Positions 24,101 to 35,840 of a stretch of DNA of 64,000 nucleotides are shown one piece after another. Origin of the DNA: Membranipora membranacea (Eukaryota; Bryozoa; Gymnolaemata; Cheilostomatida; Membraniporidae); assembly GCA_914767715.1 (NCBI GenBank), contig OU612067.1, forward strand, positions 3,286,001 to 3,350,000, given 5' to 3'. Each line of letters starts with the position of its first letter. Position 1 is the first letter of the stretch. Both the position numbers and the translations under genes were made by a program. The notes under the pieces are model-generated. The model was not told the DNA's origin and searched no databases. It worked only from the letters and a program-made list of their open reading frames with translations.

Positions 24101-25558
24101 ACTTTGACAATTTTCCTCTGATGAACAGCCTGTATATTTCAAAAAATATTGTAGGTGTTTTTTATGTAGGAATTCCTCAGGGCAAAGCCTACAGAAGCAC
24201 TCTTTGTTCTCATACTCATTTGAATAACCATCCAAGGCTCCACATTGCATGCATGCCTTAGAACATGCGTACCAAGGCCATCTTTGAAATATCTCTGGTA
24301 ATTTTCTCAAAGTGTACCAAGCTGTAATTAAAGGACAGTGTTTGAGATGAATCGCCCGGAGAACGTAAAAATAAGCATGGATGAAATACTAAACAATCTG
24401 CTATCAGTTATCAAAATTTAATGGATGATGTGATGGTGATGTCATGAAACTTCGGAGTGCAAAACAGAAAAATAACTTTGTGACTTAGACACAAAAACAT
24501 TACAATGTGTATCTCAGCTAGATTCATATGATGTTCATCCTAGAAAGATTTAAACACTTTCATGGAAACGATCCGTCTGGGCAGTAGTTCCGTGCTTCTA
24601 TTTCTGCATGTAATAAGATAAGAGCAAGAACAGTTTTTGTTGTAAGTCTCATTTTTATTTCCAATGTAACTGGTCTCTGAGATGAAAGATTGGCTGTTTT
24701 ATACACCAGCCTACTTGAGGCTGGAGTGTCAAAAGCCACATTCTGTGTCACATCCTATTGCGTTCCTTTATTGTAAAGTTGGTTTAGTGGTTAAGTATGA
24801 CATACATGTCTTTGGTAATCAGCCAATAAGTGTTTTATTACGCAGGTAAATCTTAGTTACTGACGCATTACTGGATCAAGGTCTGACTTTTTTATTACAT
24901 GCAGGCTGGCAGGTGTTTAATCCGTTAATAATACAGGATAAATTGGTCTCTCATAATGATTTAGTGATATATGGCTCTCACAATTAAATGTGACATTAAT
25001 GCTTTCTTTTCTTATAGATATTGAGAACAATCGATGTAGTGATCTGGATACTGGTTTCGGATACGAACTATAGGGGCCACAGATCCGTACCCTGATTACA
25101 ACACCATCAACCAGAATGAAACATTAAGTATTTATCAGCGCAATATCCTACAAGAAAATTCAAATCCTACAACTGAAGACCGCAATCACCATGACATCAA
25201 GAATAAAAAAAGCCAGGCACCATCACTAGGCCTGTATGAATCGATCGTGAAGGAAATGAGAAGCAAAGGAATTGAACTCCAAAATATACAGCAACCTAAA
25301 AGCTTGCAGAGCCAGGATAATGCTAGTTCTTATCACCATTTTTATGAAAACTGGGGCAACTCCCAGCCAGTAAATCAAGAAACAATTAGCAATTCTGACT
25401 CTGAACCAGCAAGCTCAAACTGTCATAATATCAATTCCGCAGAGAGTCAGCAGGGTCAGGAGGTTAATCCTGATTTAAGTTGCTGTGATGATGATGCTGA
25501 GAGCATCTATGAAATGTATACCATCAGAGACGATGTAAAAACAATCTTCAAATCATAA
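21120..25558 (+). CDS. Single-pass receptor: CUB-like, sushi-like, TM, Tyr-containing tail
   Basis: In-phase exons: 21120-21243, 21552-21980, 22192-22401, 22849-22957, 23692-23765, then a last exon. Exon 1 gives a signal sequence (VGLVSTFVMIFFCFPTTSA). Exon 2 encodes a cysteine-free beta-rich domain that reads like a CUB (HIHYVDMEMSGLDSLRILY...SSVRLSYI). Exon 3 has a four-Cys module ending FGCTNNQWSAEINC, sushi-like. Exon 4 is the TM segment (VASIVLSVLLLIIVVAMF). The last exon has two possible acceptors. The one ending at 25017 gives a short tail stopping at 25071-25073 (~333 aa). The one at 25072-25073 restores the frame and adds 160 residues to 25555 (~476 aa) with tyrosines in YNTI, YESI and YEMYTI contexts. 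I infer a surface adhesion, complement-like or immune-type receptor; no ligand can be named. The upstream limit of exon 1 is uncertain. Confidence 0.7.
23073..23119. repeat. Perfect 17-bp inverted repeat in a receptor intron
   Basis: CAAGCCGTCAGGTGACA at 23073-23089 is exactly complementary to 23103-23119, with a 13-base loop. It lies in intron 4 of the receptor gene, just before a LINE fragment. Confidence 0.9.
23160..23500 (+). mobile_element. Intronic LINE fragment, RT C-terminal region
   Basis: One frame reads RCLKTIHPEASDYNARLIAA followed by QCTTLQAFLSETCSTYACK, aligning with LALRIIFHDIEHYTDRLVAA...LCDTLREVCSTYV at 18.4 kb. Stops follow. It is a dead fragment in receptor intron 4. Confidence 0.65.
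24056..24652 (-). CDS. Putative small secreted Cys-rich protein, antisense in a receptor intron
   Basis: Exon 1 (24652-24570) starts with Met and a hydrophobic leader (KTVLALILLHAEIEA), followed by NYCPDG. Exon 2 (24281-24056) joins in phase 2 and is Cys-rich: WYACSKACMQCG, then CFCRLCPEEF and two more Cys before the stop. The joined product is about 102 residues. The Cys spacing loosely recalls TNFR/BCMA-type modules or a defensive peptide, but I cannot assign a family. The donor (GTTTCC) and acceptor (TTCAAAG) are weak. The stronger acceptor TTTAATTACAG at about 24325 opens the same frame but in the wrong phase. It may be a pseudogene or have another exon. It lies wholly within intron 5 of the receptor on the opposite strand. 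Confidence 0.4.
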
Positions 25559-26155
25559 TGATAACCTGTTTGATACAAATTTATGCCCTATCTTTTGTAA
25601 ACAAAATCAAAAAAACCTTTCTTTGAATGCATAAGTCTGATGTTTCTCTTTTTATTTCACATTTTTATAACTCAAAAACTATATATATATTGCACAAAAT
25701 GTTTCTTTTTCACAATAACTATTGATGTACAGAAAGTCTCAGTCTGTTTAATATGATCAAAATATAATTTGACCTTGCCTGAGATCAACTCAGGTATTGA
25801 TTATTACCAATGCTCACAGTCCTGTTTCTTGAATGGCATACAACAGAACATTGAATGCTTTTAACTCCATGGCTATGTACTTTTACAACCCTCAACCATC
25901 AATTATGCCGTTTACCTGTCCAGTGTGGTACCCATATCTCTGTAATACTGATATAGATAAACTGGAAAGTTTGTAGAGCAGGTGCACAAGAATAATTTTA
26001 CCCCTTATAGACTGATGAAAGACTGTCCCAACTCAATATTAAAAAAACTTAGCTTACCTTCAAATGTCTTATGTCTATGATATGATTCTAAAGTTCAATC
26101 CTACGATGATCATGTTTGCAGTAATTTGCTTCAGCTGTCTCAGCATGTCGGTAGC

Positions 26156-26290
26156 ACAGCATTTTATGATAAACAGCATTTTATGATAAACAGCATTTTT
26201 ATGATAAACAGCATTTTATGATAAACAGCATTTTTATGATTAACAGCATTTTATGATAAACAGCATTTTATGATAAACAGCATTTTATAA
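26156..26290. repeat. Minisatellite, ~17-bp unit, about 7.5 copies
   Basis: Tandem ACAGCATTTTATGATAA units with one-base length variation in the T run and one A-to-T change. There are no spacers, so it is not CRISPR-like. Confidence 0.95.
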
Positions 26291-27407
26291 ACTGCTGTTT
26301 GAAATATTCATTCAATTATATTGCTTCTTTTTTACACGGCCTCATTTGTCAAGATACAATAGTCGGTGATTATAATAAAGTGTATATAAAAATATTATAA
26401 AAACATTATTTTGTATGACCAGCAGCGATCAGGGACAGACAGGACAGTCTGTTCTATGAACATGATATCAAATTTATTTTCAACTCATCTTGCCATAATG
26501 TGGGTCACTATAAGATCTGGATCTTTGCTTGCTGACAGACTAATAAGTGTGATATGTTTGGTTAGGTTGAATATAGAGTCAATTTCAGGTCAATGTTGTA
26601 CCCTTTTAAAAGTGCATTTTAGCAGATGATATAGCTAGGGTTTGAAATATATCATTTGGGATTTTAACCCATTATTTCCATGTAGTTGAGCAAACACACT
26701 ACTGGTTGTGGTGCCAAGATGGTTATTCAGTAAACTATTAGAGGTGGGGCTCCCTGCACACAATGCTTTCTTCCATTTCTTCAGAGAAAATAGAGCAATC
26801 TTAAATTTTAAAACTTAATCTTCAGAATAAATTCTTCAAAACAACTGGACTCGAGATAAAACTGCTGTACCTAAATGCCTGTGAGATCTGAGCCACCAAG
26901 TTTATTAGTTAATGAAGGTGATCCTTTTTTATAGAAAAACAATGCACCTGGTGGGGCTCAAACCCAAGATCCTGTGATCCAAAATTAGTAACACTGATGG
27001 GTTTTAGCAGGGAAGGGGGTTTTGGCTTGTTTTTGTGTGGAGTTGTCTGTTCAAAACAACAATCCCAACCTGAGTAGATAACTCTAAGTTGTTTGACTGA
27101 ATCCAGTCTACTTGAAATGGGGAAATCTTCTATTGATTTTTCATTTAGATCTTTTCTTCAACTTTAAAACAATCAATCTTCAATCGTCAGTAAAATACGC
27201 AGGGAGCCCAGAGGTCACCTCAATAGGTACTCTGGAAAATATTAATACCTCCTTGTATTGGCTATTTCACTCAACCTAACAGATCAGAACCAATGCATCG
27301 ACTAGCAATGGTAGCGCATAATAAAAAAGGAGATATGACACCTATACATTTCCTTATATCAGTGTAAAGCTCTTATTCAGACTAAGAGACACAAAGGCCA
27401 TTGTAAG

Positions 27408-27452
27408 ACCTTGTCCTTGTGACCTTGTGACCTTGTGACCTTGTAACCTTGT
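27408..27452. repeat. Short tandem repeat (CCTTGTGAC)n
   Basis: About five imperfect copies of a 9-mer: CCTTGTGAC three times, flanked by CCTTGT and CCTTGTAA variants. Confidence 0.85.
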
Positions 27453-27870
27453 GATAAGACACCTGATTTTGATCAACCACTCAATCAACTTTCCACGCGA
27501 AACCCGCGAAGAATTACTTAGTCTATATCTTGTGTTAGCTGTGAGCTCAGAGGTTTATACAATATTAACCAGCTCCACACCAGCTATGTTACATTAGATG
27601 ACTACATAATGGGACAGATTAGTGACGTAAACAATAATACCAGGATGTTGCTCTGGACTGCATCAGCAAGGTTCGATTTGAAAAATTTCTACCAGGCACC
27701 AAGCCACCTGAATTGAGCTTAGGAGCTTAAACCATACTTAAAGTGACAGTCCTACTAGGCCATATTTGGTATGGTTTCCAAGATCTCAGGCTGAAAAGTC
27801 ATTGGGACATATGAAATGAAACAGCCTGTGAATCTAGCTGCAGTAAAACTGCTGCAAAGTCTGAAAATTG

Positions 27871-27932
27871 GGATCATAGTGGATCATAGTGATTTATCGC
27901 CTCCCCCTGACCACAATGATCCACTATGATCC
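27871..27932. repeat. 16-bp perfect inverted repeat, 30-nt loop
   Basis: GGATCATAGTGGATCA at 27871-27886 is complementary to 27917-27932. The left arm also contains a short direct repeat (GGATCATAGT twice). Confidence 0.9.
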
Positions 27933-29554
27933 TTGCTGTTTCAGTAATGAGGATTGTCTTTCCTACCCCCACATCTCATAGAGGAGGCATTTCTATTTGT
28001 TTGTAGAAAAGCTGGCAGAGATTACCGGGAATTGATGGTATACTTCAAATGTAACTGGTTGAATAGGTTTTTTTTAAATAATCATGGTCTGTATGTTGTG
28101 AATATATAAGAGCCATCAACTCATTGGAAGTTATGGTGACCTTAGTTTTTTTAACGCTGTAGGTCATGTCTAATATTACTTATGATATTTATTAGATAAG
28201 GAATGCAGTATAGAACATCGTAACATTATGATTTGCCACTGCTTGATGAATAAAATCTTGAGAGGTCTAATGTGTTCGCCCTAGCCTTGTTATCCAGCCA
28301 TTTCTTGGATGGGTGACAAAGCCATGTTAGCTTCTCCTGAGGTTGATATTACCTCCCAAAGAATGGGGCTGAGGTTTCGGGTAGGTTCACTTTAGTGCAA
28401 CAGTTTCTGAGAATAGAAACGTCTATTCTGAAATATATTGTATAGTTTCAATAGTTTTCCACCAGAATATCACATCATGTTTGGGTGAGCCCTACCAAAA
28501 CGTCTACATTTGCGCTGATAGAGAAACTAATCTATGACTATTGCCTCAGAGGAACTAAATGTAGGTTTTTCTATGGTACAGCAAAGCGTAGCGTTTATCC
28601 GCTTAAATTAATCCTGAACAACAGCTTGGGATAATTTGAGACTTATCCTTAATATGGCATGTCACATGCTTTCGCCTATCAGGGCCATCAAGTTCCATCC
28701 TATTATAATTGGGTGAATCAGTTTGATGGCTGTAAGTTAATCTCGCTTGTAAATTTTTTTTTATTTCCTCTACACTGCTTTTAATGTTTTATCCTACTAA
28801 TCTTTCTTTGTGGTACAGCTATGTATCTTTTGCTAATATGTGTACCCAATTTTAAGGCTCCACCTATAGTACAGAAAAAAAGTTTTTAGCAATATATTTT
28901 CCAAAAATTAGGGTTTCAAAACATTGTCAGCGATCCTTAGAATAATAATTTGTTATTGTACGTGTGTACCATGAATTGCATGCCTAGGTTCAGCAATTCA
29001 TTATGCTGCTCATTTCTCATTAAAAGTATTGCATTACTGATAGCATTTTCAGCTATTTGTTTCCAATAAGATGGTTCTCAAAGCTTTCTAATATCTTGTC
29101 ATTGATGTGACTCTTCTTCTTTGAAGCTAAGGCCACACGCTCGTGCGAATTTCCACTAATTCATTCAAATTAAGTTTCATATGAATATCAGCCTGCAACA
29201 CATGATTGCCATTTCCCAAATTTGTACTTAAGATTTATGGGGGTAATCCTACTGTAATCCCCCTCAGCCAATCTAAACCATAGGCCTACAGTGATGTAAA
29301 TAAAAGAAAATTAAACCAAGGAGAAGCTGTTTCTTTTTGTTTATACCAGCTCGTCCAGTGATTCAGCTTCTGGATATGCTTAGGCTCAACTATCTCCTTA
29401 TATTTATTCAATTTGATACCTAATTAGCCATTGTATCTCTTTTCCCTCTTGCTCCAGGTCCAAATCAATGTGAAGCTCCACATATTAATAACTATCCATT
29501 CCATCTTTTTTACCAAAGTTGACTTATCAATCAAAACAGACCTGCCTGTCCTTT

Positions 29555-31789
29555 CGGTAGGTACGAAAAACCGAACCACGAACTCTCAAGCTACGAACCT
29601 TTAAAAAACCGAACCTTCTGTGTCTGATAACATAATTTTGTCCAATGATATGCTTCGTAACAAAATTGGAACTTTGAAGAACAGGGTTATCCTCTCTTGC
29701 ACTTAGGCAAATGGTAGGGTGACAAGGGTGAGCAGAGAGTTTGGGACATAGTAGCAGCAGGGAGGGTGGGAGGGGAAAAGGGAGGGGAGCAGGGAGTTTG
29801 TCACCAACTGAACAAAGAAGGGGATTTTATTCTAGAAAAGACACCAGGCAAGATCATGGCCTGAACGATTTCCAGATTGAGACAGAGGTTCCGGAGAGCT
29901 GGGAGCCACCGAGTTCAAACTTAGTGATTATTACCACAGTGGTGCGACTGATCCTGGCAAATTGAGTGATTATGCACAAGTGGCGCTCGCAGTAATCCTT
30001 TTACTCATCAAATGATGCTTGCAAATACTCAGTTTATGTGAGTGATAAGGTGATCCAAGCAGATAATATATTATATGCCCATTTAAATAAAGGTAATGGT
30101 TCAGAGAAGAGACTGTTGATGGTGTTTATATGTGTATTCAATGAACTTATTTGTATTTTATGGTGCCTGAAATAGTGGCAAAATGAGAGGCAGACACAAG
30201 GCCTGAGAGAATAGTAATGGCTCGGGTGGATTTTAACTGAAGTGTGAGCATTCATGGCTGTGAATACACATGTGATGGTAGACGATTGGGGACATAAAGC
30301 AGTTCCTATCCAATCGTAGTGGCAATGTATGTTGTTAATGACAGTAAGCTAACTATCAAGCCATCACTGTTGCACACCAGCTATCACGAGGATTGTGCTG
30401 TGTCTTCTGGTACTGCGCAACTAAAAAAACCAGAAAATATCACATACGAATCCAAAGAGAAGTGTTTGATATTATATGTCATGTTATTATGAGTTAAAAT
30501 TTATAACTCACTTTTTTGCTCACCTCACTCTACTCCTAGCTTTAGGGCAGCATGAGTTAAGCTCACAGTTTCGTCATTGCCGGTTAATATTATTTGCTTT
30601 TTTATGGCTAGATGGTGACTGGTGAACCTCATACCACATTATATATCAATCATGCTCGGCTGGGATAAAATGAGTAATACACAATTTATTTTGATACATA
30701 CCTGACCCAACTTCCAGCTTAATTACACGAGGCCGTTGCAGAAGACAAGGATATTATCATTATCAGTTTAGTCCGGGCCACCACAGCTTGAACCTGACTT
30801 CGTTACACAGCTATAGAACAGCATGTGAGTCTGACCATCGAACCCAAAATACCCATTGTCGCACTATATTATTAGAAGGAAAACAGGCATTTTTTGGTAT
30901 TCTGTGGTACGAGTAAGAGAAATCAATAGCTGAAGTTGTGATGAGTAAGGGCCCGCATGGACATCTACAAACAGAAGATTTCGTATGTTAATCATTGCAA
31001 TAGGCCCTATGCAGTTCATATAAGTATTTGCCTAACCACTTTCATAGAATCATTTCAGAGATGATGCTAATGTAGAGGCAACATTGATCTGATATCTCTT
31101 AGAGCAGCACGAAATGCTGTATGTATGGCCTAATTTGTATAGAAGAGAATAATAATGTATATTCAGAGGTCAGGCTACTTTCCCCCCTCATGCTTTGAAG
31201 CCAAAGAACAGCCATGAACATTCAAAACAATATTTCAAGATAGGCTAACACCAATAGAACATACTTGTTAACTCTGTTGAGATGTGATGATGCAGGAGAT
31301 AGCCTTCTGCTCCAGTGAAGAGTAAAGTCAAGGGACTCCAATATACTAAACTGTGACCATTCTTTTTCTAATAAGTGAGGTTTGTCCTCCATTACAGCCT
31401 TCTCTAGTAGCTCCAAATACTTCAATCATTTTCAAACTTGCAGGAATATATAGTCAAACCATTCCTCTCTCTAATGCAAAAGTTCATTTGGATTCATCAT
31501 TACTAATTTCAAATTTGACATCTACTTGGTGTGCACCAAACTGTGCCACCTTGCTCTCCATAATTTTTAATCAAATGACCTTGAGCTTGTGCACCAAGCT
31601 AAGATGCAATGAGCTCTGTTAAAAGTCAAAGTTTGATATCTGTTATATTATTGGTCACTTATCCAAATAATGACATTTCATTGGCCACTGACAATTTAAA
31701 CTGATTTAAGAAGGAGAGGATAATCCTGGGTTCGGTTTTATGAGGGTTCGTAGTTCGTGAGTTCGTGGTTCGGCTTTTCGTACCTACCC
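29555..31789. mobile_element. Non-autonomous long-TIR (MULE-like) DNA transposon
   Basis: About 62 bp at the left end (starting GGTAGGTACGAAAAACCGAA at 29556) recur inverted at the right end (to 31788) with only a handful of mismatches. The 9-bp direct repeat CTGTCCTTT flanks both ends (29546-29554 and 31790-31798). Long TIRs with 9-bp target duplications are characteristic of Mutator-like elements. The ~2.1 kb interior has no transposase-like ORF. The short frames inside (29741-29965, 30034-30255, 31222-31425, 31353-31622) carry no known motif. A further inverted block (GTTATCCTCTC, 29686-29696, against its near-complement at 31714-31724) extends the TIR on both sides. Confidence 0.8.
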
Positions 31790-31964
31790 CTGTCCTTTAA
31801 CTGGAACTCATCATGAAGTGCTCCCGTCTGCTGAGAATGCTGAGTAAGCCAATTACAGACCTCTAGCTATAGTACTTCACTATGAAGTGCAGTGAAATTT
31901 GAATCCATATACTGAGGTTTTCAAAAAATTTTGTGAAAAGGCAAAGCTTTTTCTTATTTATTAT

Positions 31965-32032
31965 GCTTAAAGTATTTTATTAAAGTACTTTATTAAAGTA
32001 CTTTAAAGTACTTTATCAAAGTACTTTATTAT
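31965..32032. repeat. Tandem repeat around AAAGTACTTTATT
   Basis: About five imperfect units, each containing the self-complementary decamer AAAGTACTTT. The block can therefore fold in many registers. Confidence 0.85.
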
Positions 32033-32624
32033 GCTTGTACCGAGTTGATATTTATGTGTACCAAGTTGCACTTATCTAGCTATAGATCATCACCGTGAGG
32101 TCCAGTTTGTTATGTGCTCCATTTTGTACGGGGTCAATTTGTCTTGTGGTTAAATTGGTGCGAGGTTCACTTGTCAGGGAATCCATTTATAGGTTACTAA
32201 TAAATCAGATTTTTATCGCTTGTGCCGTAAATTATAATGTGGCCATTTGAAACTTTACAGTCATGTTTTTTATGCGACAGGTGAGGTGCAATATTCAAAT
32301 GTCCGACCCTCCCTGATACAGCAGTCTAGAGAATCTCTATCAGCCATAGTATTTAAACCAATCTAGATAGTGAAGGTTAAAATGTTTTTTTCATGAGCAG
32401 TAAAGTGTATTCGCTAGCAATAATGAATGAAATTTGAACTAAAAAAATTAATCAAACAACCCATCTAATTATAGCAGATATGGACAGGTTGATGTATTTG
32501 AAGAGTCAGACAGAAAAACGAAAGGTTCAAGTAAAGCATGATATGATATTTCAAACATAGATATTTTCAAAAGAGCTACATTATGCGTTCATCATCTGAA
32601 AACGAACGACAAATGAAGTCTGAT

Positions 32625-35600
32625 TTATAATTCATCATGTCCTAGGAGTTCTTTGTATGAAAGCATGCCATCTTCATCCATATCGTCCTCTTTCATTATT
32701 TCAGCAGTTAGCTCTTCAGCATCGGACTCACCTTCAACTTTGAGATACTTCAGCATCTACAAACCAGATATTAAAACAGTCAAATAAACGACCTTGAGGC
32801 CAGTGATGTCTGCAATTAATTTTCTATTACTTTAGAGATTGCTTTACTCTCACTGTCACTATGTTATTATAATATGTTCAACCAGTACATAATGGTGCTT
32901 TCATTTCTTGGGGTCCAAAAAAGAAATCTAGAAGGGAAACACACATATATATCAATAAGCATGATTTCTATACTATGTTAAAAGAGAGTTAATGTGTTCA
33001 TCATTTCCCAATCATATCAACACACATGTTACATGTATAAGTTTGTATTAAGGTAGAGACATGGGGGTGAGTAAATGTTGGCTTTCTATACACCTCTAGA
33101 AAGCTACCGAGCTACTAATTATTAATATTTCAACAAAAATTTGGTTAGATGACGTTGCGTCATTTTATCAAAGAAATCAGGCCAGAAAGACTGTTTTTAG
33201 CAAAATGGCTGGCACAGCCATATTGACTGCAAGATATTTCCAAACCGGTCATACTTATTAGGGGAGATAAAGCTCATCATATCTGTCGGTCTAAAATATT
33301 ATATGATGATCCTTAAGTGACTTTTTGCGTCACGTCATAATGTGCCTGACTTTTTAATTTCATGATAAAATGCAAAATTTAAACCAATTATCCAGGGCAG
33401 CTAAAGATGTTGGAGTCAAAACTTTTTCTAGTTTCGTTAGGAGTGCTCTTTAAATGACAAACACACAAAATTTTAGCGTTATGGGTAATGTATCAAGATC
33501 AGGACCGACAATCAAAAGGAGATACATTTTGTGTAATTTTTCAATGACGCCAAATATGCTGTCAAAAGGATCATAACTGAGGTCAAAAAATTTCTTTTTG
33601 GAAGTTCTCACATACGAAGCCGCTTTGTTCAAGCATAATACATACAAGAAATGCCAACACAATTTGGCACTGCTTTTCAGTTTTCCTTGAATTGCGCACC
33701 ACAGAATGCCCTTAAAAAACCCCTTAATTTGGCTGTTTTGGGTGTTCTGTGGTGCGCTATTCGAGGGAAACTGATACGCAGTGCCAAAGTCTGTTGGCAT
33801 TTCCTGTATGTACCATGCTTAATCAAAGCGGCTTCGTATGTGAGAACTTCCAAAAGAAAATTGTGTGGCAACCGTAGACATAAAATTCTACCTAGACAGG
33901 CCAATAGCATTCAATACTGTCCCACTTAAATAGCGTGACATGACGTAATTATTTTGTGCTGTGAGCCATAGTTTACTTTATATCCATCAATGTAATAATG
34001 TGAAAAATCAAGGGACGCTGGGCATGATATCAGCCCCTGTTCAGCCCCTTATTATGCAAACAAAAAGAAAATTGGTGAACGTATGTAAAAGACCTTTCCA
34101 CGCGAGATGGTATTCATAATTTGTCTCCAGAGCCGGAACTTTTTATGATAAGAGACAATCATTAGCCAATAAACATTGAAATAAACACAGCCATTTACCC
34201 TCAGCACTTCCTTCACTACTATAAACATGTAAAGAACACCTATAACACAAGATCACAAATATTTTGTTAGATGAGCCAGATCTAAGCACCAGCAACACCA
34301 CCATCATCATTTTTTTCTTTCCGTAGTTGTGACTGAACACAACCAGTCTGCTCAAATTGGTTTGCTAGTTTTATTGTCGCTTCACAAGGAAGAATAGATC
34401 TGTGCTGTTAAATGATTATGCAAACTACAGATAGCTGTTGTTCCTGAGTACGTATGATGAATCTAGAGTATGTGACAATAACTTAAAATTATTATACTTC
34501 AGTACTGTAGTCAAAATCTAATGGCCTTTACCCTGGCCAAACTTAATTTTGCTGATGCCGGTAAGGTTCTTTGAGTTTATAAATGTGATATATCTGCATC
34601 AACAGTGAATGTCTATTGCTTCTCCGACCTATACACAGAAACAGCAGCGTGAAAGAAAAAGTACTACCACTTAGAAATTTTTTGTAATCAAACAGTCTCA
34701 GCCATCCAAGTTTTTGAAATAATTTTTTGGCCTCATAAAATGGCACAACGTTATCCAATGAAATTTTTGATGAGCTATTAAGCCACAGTAGCTCGGCAGC
34801 TTTCCAACGGTATAGAGAAAGTCTATATTTGCTGACCACCTTGTCTCTACCTTAACAGGGTATGGATCATGTGAGCACATATCTCAGGCATATGATAGAT
34901 CACCTTACCTCATCAGGAGTAATCCGTTCATCCCCATCAGTGTCTATAACTTTGAAGACATCCTCTTGTTCCTGGTGTGAGGGTTCGGGGCCGTCTTTAA
35001 CTTCGAAGAGCTCCACATCAAATATACGGGTAGCGCCACCTAGGATATCAGTGACAGAAATAATCACAACTGCTCTCATATCATTACTACCTCAGCCATG
35101 ACAAACTACCTTGTGGCGGAAGGACCAGTAATTCAAAGCCAGTCTGGTCCTAGAGTCTAGACAATTACCATAACTCGAACTATCTAAAGAATTGAGTGTT
35201 TTGTGTCCAGAAAATGAGTTCTGCAATGTGCACTTTATTCAAGGGGCAGTGTTAAGAACAAACGGGAGAAAATTAATTGATGAACAGTAATAACTTAGCC
35301 ATCAATGATATCTAGCGTGAAAAAAGGTTCCCTACCTGCTTCCTCATCATCATTCACCTTGCTTAGGTGTGACTGGACAGTGATTCTCCTCCTGGAACCA
35401 GGGCACATACCAACAATACCTTCATCCCCTCCCTGGGTAATCTCCTCATATCCAAGTTGAAAGTTAATAGGCTGTTCATTGTCTCGGCTAGAAAAATGCA
35501 CATAATCTTAGGATCACCAGCCACACAAGAGCACAAACAATGTAAATAATGAATCACAACAATATCACCGGAAAATACAAAAGAAAAAATGAAATTTATA

Positions 35601-35840
35601 CTCGGCTTTTCACCTGGAGTCAAATTTTCTACCGTCAGCGAAAGTACCAGTGTAGTGTATACTGAGCATATCTCCATAATATGCCTTCTTCTCACAGTCT
35701 GTTACTTCTTTCAGTTCTTCTATCTTAACCTCCTGATGCTGCTCATCCATCTCAATATCCTCATAGTCATCACCATCCGAATCACACACAACATTATAAC
35801 ACAGGCTGATCACCAGGGCACACAGTACTAAGAACTTCAT
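32625..35840 (-). CDS. FKBP14-like: FKBP14-like ER peptidyl-prolyl isomerase with EF-hands and HDEL
   Basis: Four exons in phase: 35840-35614, 35487-35336, 35039-34909 and 32756-32625, giving 213 residues. Order: signal peptide (MKFLVLCALVISLCYNVVC), an acidic linker, an FKBP domain with HYTG, KFDSS and GMCPGSRRRITV, then EF-hand loops DTDGDERITPDE and DMDEDGMLSYKE, and the C-terminus GHDEL, a classical ER-retention signal. Length, domain order and retention tail match FKBP14/FKBP22, which assists procollagen folding in the ER. Oddities: the pocket Trp59 position is Gly (ITQGGDEG), and the 80s loop is about four residues shorter than in FKBP12. Exon 3 uses the acceptor TCCTAG, 12 bases downstream of the one used in the paralogue at 2441-4590, where the ancestral site now reads CTG. 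Intron 3 (34908-32757) holds the large hairpin at 33588-33861. Confidence 0.9.
33588..33861. repeat. Long hairpin, ~123-bp arms, ~27-bp loop
   Basis: 33588-33711 and 33739-33861 are inverse copies at roughly 88% identity (for example TTGGAAGTTCTCACATACGA against its complement at 33834-33853). It lies in intron 3 of the HDEL FKBP gene. Because of the symmetry both strands show similar open frames, which are an artefact. It may be a fold-back MITE or an hpRNA/miRNA-like precursor. Confidence 0.85.

Larger units (their letters stand above)
25559..29545. other. Intergenic; tandem repeats and hairpin only
   Basis: No gene supported. It contains the minisatellite at 26156-26290, a 9-mer repeat near 27410 and the inverted repeat at 27871. 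A B-box-like string (reverse of GGGTTTGAGCCC) near 26958-26969 may be a SINE scrap. The frame at 26411-26629 has no recognisable content. Confidence 0.5.

Noticed and set aside
26156-26290. Regular repeats considered as a CRISPR-like array
   Set aside because: Units are head-to-tail without spacers, in an animal genome; a minisatellite.
28290-28330. TTGGATGGGTGAC-like string resembling the 5S rRNA internal promoter
   Set aside because: Only about 15 bases match; the rest of 5S is absent.
33450-33929. Opposed frames of 116, 92 and 77 residues with similar sequences on both strands
   Set aside because: The similarity is a direct consequence of the long inverted repeat, not evidence of coding.
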